The translations under genes and the position numbers were made by a program. Below are positions 62,245-64,000 of a stretch of DNA of 64,000 nucleotides, one piece after another; position 1 is the first letter of the stretch; every line of letters begins with the position of its first letter. The notes below the pieces were generated by a model. That model was not told where the DNA came from. It made no database searches and was given only the letters and a program-made list of their open reading frames with translations. The stretch comes from Natrinema caseinilyticum (lineage in GTDB: Archaea; Halobacteriota; Halobacteria; Halobacteriales; Natrialbaceae). The DNA lies in assembly GCF_024227435.1 (NCBI RefSeq), contig NZ_CP100445.1:1609369-1673368 (forward strand), read 5' to 3'.

Positions 62245-62380
62245 CCGCCCCGCGAAGATGGGAGTGGGGCTCGGTACGGAACACTCGGCGGAGAGCGCGG
62301 AGGCGGTGCAGTATCGAGTCTCGTCTCGTGACCGCTCTCCGAGACTCTTATGTGACGAGAGCCCTGAATGAGGAGGGGTC

Positions 62381-63505
62381 ATGAACGATCTCCGCACCGG
62401 TCTGAGCTACGGTGACGTCCTTCTCGTCCCGAACCGCTCGGCAGTCGATAGTCGCAGCGACGTGAGCCTCTCGACGAGGTTCACGCCGGCTCTCGAACTC
62501 GAGACGCCCCTCGTCTCCGCCGCGATGGACACCGTGACGGAAGCCGAACTGGCGATCGAACTCTCGCGCGCCGGCGGGATCGGCGTCCTCCACCGGTTTC
62601 TCACGCCGGACGAGCAAGCCGACCAGATAGCACAGGTGAACGCGGCGAACGAGCGGATCGCCGCCGCCGTCGGAATCAACGAGGACTACGTGGCCCGCAG
62701 CGACGCCCTGGTGGCGGCCGGTGTCGACGCGCTCGTCGTCGACGTCGCTCACGGCCACCTGGAAGGCGCGCTCGAGGCCGTCGAACGCCTTCACGAGGAG
62801 TTTCCGGAGACCGATCTGGTCGCCGGCAACGTCGCGACGCCCGCCGGCGTCGAGGATCTCGCGGCCGCCGGCGCCGACTGCGTGAAAGTCGGGATCGGTC
62901 CCGGATCCCACTGTACGACTCGAAAAGTCGCCGGCGCGGGCGTCCCGCAACTGACCGCCGTCGACGACTGCGCGGCCGCCGCAGAAGACCTGGACGTGAC
63001 GATCTGTGCGGACGGCGGAATCCGCACCTCCGGCGACGCGGTGAAGGCGTTGATGGCCGGGGCGGACACCGTGATGCTCGGCAGTCTCTTCGCCGGCACC
63101 GAGGAGGCGCCCGGCGCCGTCGTCGAGGTCGAGGGGACGCGATACAAGCGTTCGCGCGGGATGGCGACGACGACCGCGGCCGAAAAGCGCGACGACAAGG
63201 ACGCCGAGGTTCGCGCCGACGAGGGCGTCGAGGCGCTGACGCCGTACAAGGGGCCGGTCGCGGACGTCGTCGACGAGTTCCGCGCCGGAATCCAGTCGGG
63301 CCTCTCCTATTGCGGCGGCCACACGATCCCGGAGGCGCGCGAAAAGGCCGAATTCATCCGCGTCGCACCGAGCGCCAAAGAGCGCGAGGGGTACCACGCG
63401 GACCAGGACTGGGAGGGCGTCAGCGTCGATAGCGAAGTCCCGGCCGTCGGCGAATCGGTGCTCTCTGACGGTGACCGATCGAACGAAGCCGAAAGCGACG
63501 ACTAG
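62381..63505 (+). CDS. GMP reductase/IMP dehydrogenase-family enzyme (no CBS domains)
   Basis: 374 aa TIM barrel of the IMPDH/GMPR family. The opening [22 protein letters not shown] and [27 protein letters not shown] are family marks; the active loop [18 protein letters not shown] holds the catalytic Cys near residue 178, with His where Ile or Val is usual. The two CBS domains of typical IMPDH are missing, and the total length and the [10 protein letters not shown] loop fit GMP reductase or the short GuaB-like form. It would interconvert IMP with XMP or GMP in purine salvage. Its usual partner genes are not adjacent. Confidence 0.9.
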   Translation: MNDLRTGLSYGDVLLVPNRSAVDSRSDVSLSTRFTPALELETPLVSAAMDTVTEAELAIELSRAGGIGVLHRFLTPDEQADQIAQVNAANERIAAAVGINEDYVARSDALVAAGVDALVVDVAHGHLEGALEAVERLHEEFPETDLVAGNVATPAGVEDLAAAGADCVKVGIGPGSHCTTRKVAGAGVPQLTAVDDCAAAAEDLDVTICADGGIRTSGDAVKALMAGADTVMLGSLFAGTEEAPGAVVEVEGTRYKRSRGMATTTAAEKRDDKDAEVRADEGVEALTPYKGPVADVVDEFRAGIQSGLSYCGGHTIPEAREKAEFIRVAPSAKEREGYHADQDWEGVSVDSEVPAVGESVLSDGDRSNEAESDD

Positions 63506-63538
63506 AGTCGCCCATCGCCCCGTCGACCCTCGATCACC

Positions 63539-63773
63539 TCACCCGTCGAGATCGGACTCGAGGGACAGCCACCAGAGTCGACCCTGACCCTCCAGCGTGC
63601 CGGCGTCGGCCATCGCCGCGAGTCGCTCGGCCATGTCGTCGAGCGGGACGGCGTGCTCGTCAGCCAGATATCGAGTATTCACGACCGGCACGTGGGCGGC
63701 CCGTATCGATTCGACGACCGCGCTCGACCCGTATCCGATCGCGACCGGAATCCGGGTCGCTATCGTTCGGCAT
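63539..63773 (-). pseudogene. Small winged-helix-like protein, start and body in different frames
   Basis: A strong Shine-Dalgarno (GGAGGT) stands 8 bp before ATG 63773, and the frame opens with MPNDSDPDSGRDRIR, a typical acidic haloarchaeal N-terminus, but runs into a stop after 37 codons. The frame one base over contains SSAVVESIRAAHVPVVNTRYLADEHAVPLDDMAERLAAMADAGTLEGQGRLWWLSLESD, which looks like a real winged-helix (HTH) body and ends at 63539. One extra base within about 63705-63735 would explain both. Alternatively the body starts at GTG 63793, ahead of the Shine-Dalgarno. No target is known. Confidence 0.55.
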
Positions 63774-63958
63774 ACCGAACCACCTCCCCGCACCCAGGTG
63801 AATCCCCGGTGACGTGCCGATGGCGACTACGACGGCCGTCCGCGACGGAATCGACGACCGCGCTCGAGTCGCCTCGTCGAACGTCGATGACCCGAGGGAT
63901 TGCCGCCCGACGAGAGGTGCCTCCAACGGTTTTATGAGTGGTCGTCGACTGAACGCGT

Positions 63959-64000
63959 ATGGCAAACCGGATTCTGGTCGCCTACGACGAATCGCCACAG
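63959..64000 (+). CDS. Universal stress protein, N-terminus only (cut by the window end)
   Basis: ATG 63959 opens MANRILVAYDESPQ, the usual USP beginning (ILVAYDxS), and the window ends 14 codons later. The gap before it is AT-poor except for a TTTTATGAG stretch near 63930 that may be the TATA element. The rest of the gene lies to the right. Confidence 0.7.
   Translation, partial: MANRILVAYDESPQ

Noticed and set aside
1-64000. CRISPR array, insertion sequence or integrated provirus
   Set aside because: No regularly spaced repeats, no transposase or integrase reading frame, and no attachment-site duplication at the one tRNA gene was seen.

Overview
The window comes from the chromosome of a haloarchaeon, most likely a member of the Natrialbaceae (Natrinema/Haloterrigena-type), but the genus is inference. 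The signs are high GC with strong GC3, acidic proteins, Tat (twin-arginine) lipoproteins, archaeal aRF1, archaeal SepF, HTH_10 (bacterioopsin-activator-type) regulation, ThiDN fusion, TATA-box promoters with short leaders, and Leu-Glu codon pairs that often give CTCGAG. No insertion sequence with a transposase, no provirus, no CRISPR array and no rRNA were seen. One tRNA gene (Ser-GGA) is present.

Left third (0.3-22.5 kb): a MinD-type ATPase and the translation release factor aRF1 are followed by a nucleotide-sugar epimerase. From 3.9 to 18.8 kb there are five near-identical 18-bp palindromes (consensus TTTTAGGYNNRCCTAAAA) that look like DtxR/IdeR/SirR-type metal-regulator operators. They stand before a flippase-like membrane protein, a GT75-like glycosyltransferase, an iron-type ABC binding protein/permease pair followed by a membrane glycosyltransferase, a GT2 polyprenyl-phosphate sugar synthase, and a Tat-exported small dehydrogenase subunit with its GMC flavoprotein. 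I read this as one metal-responsive regulon that joins metal uptake to cell-surface glycan assembly and a membrane-linked dehydrogenase. It is the most interesting thing in the window. Between these lie a pentapeptide-repeat/K+ channel fusion, a cytochrome P450, a UV-damage endonuclease, a FIST sensor coupled to a PAS histidine kinase, and a SRAP/YedK protein.

Middle (22.5-41.3 kb): tRNA-Ser, RidA, threonine ammonia-lyase, citrate synthase, a TRAP-TAXI uptake system divergent from an MFS carrier, a VOC protein, an HTH_10 regulator, SepF, CBS and PUA proteins, an RNase R-like exonuclease, an acetyltransferase, a 2-keto-3-deoxygluconate kinase, and a Tat lipoprotein gene that is out of frame with its own start. 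A universal stress protein closes the block.

Right third (41.3-64 kb): RNA 3'-phosphate cyclase, two MFS carriers, mutL and mutS (3.6 kb apart, not adjacent), an SDR enzyme, a MOSC protein, a chemotaxis-type transducer, a CsaA-like tRNA-binding protein, a translationally coupled thiDN and F420-type luciferase-like oxidoreductase, a HypE-like AIR synthase, a MOT1-type molybdate/sulfate transporter, a 35-residue ORF coupled to a PIN-like protein, a GMP reductase/IMPDH-like enzyme, a small probably frameshifted protein, and the first codons of another universal stress protein.

Two genes (40.0 kb and 63.7 kb) have a good Shine-Dalgarno and start codon one base out of frame with the conserved body. 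These are either true frameshifts or single-base assembly errors and should be checked against reads.
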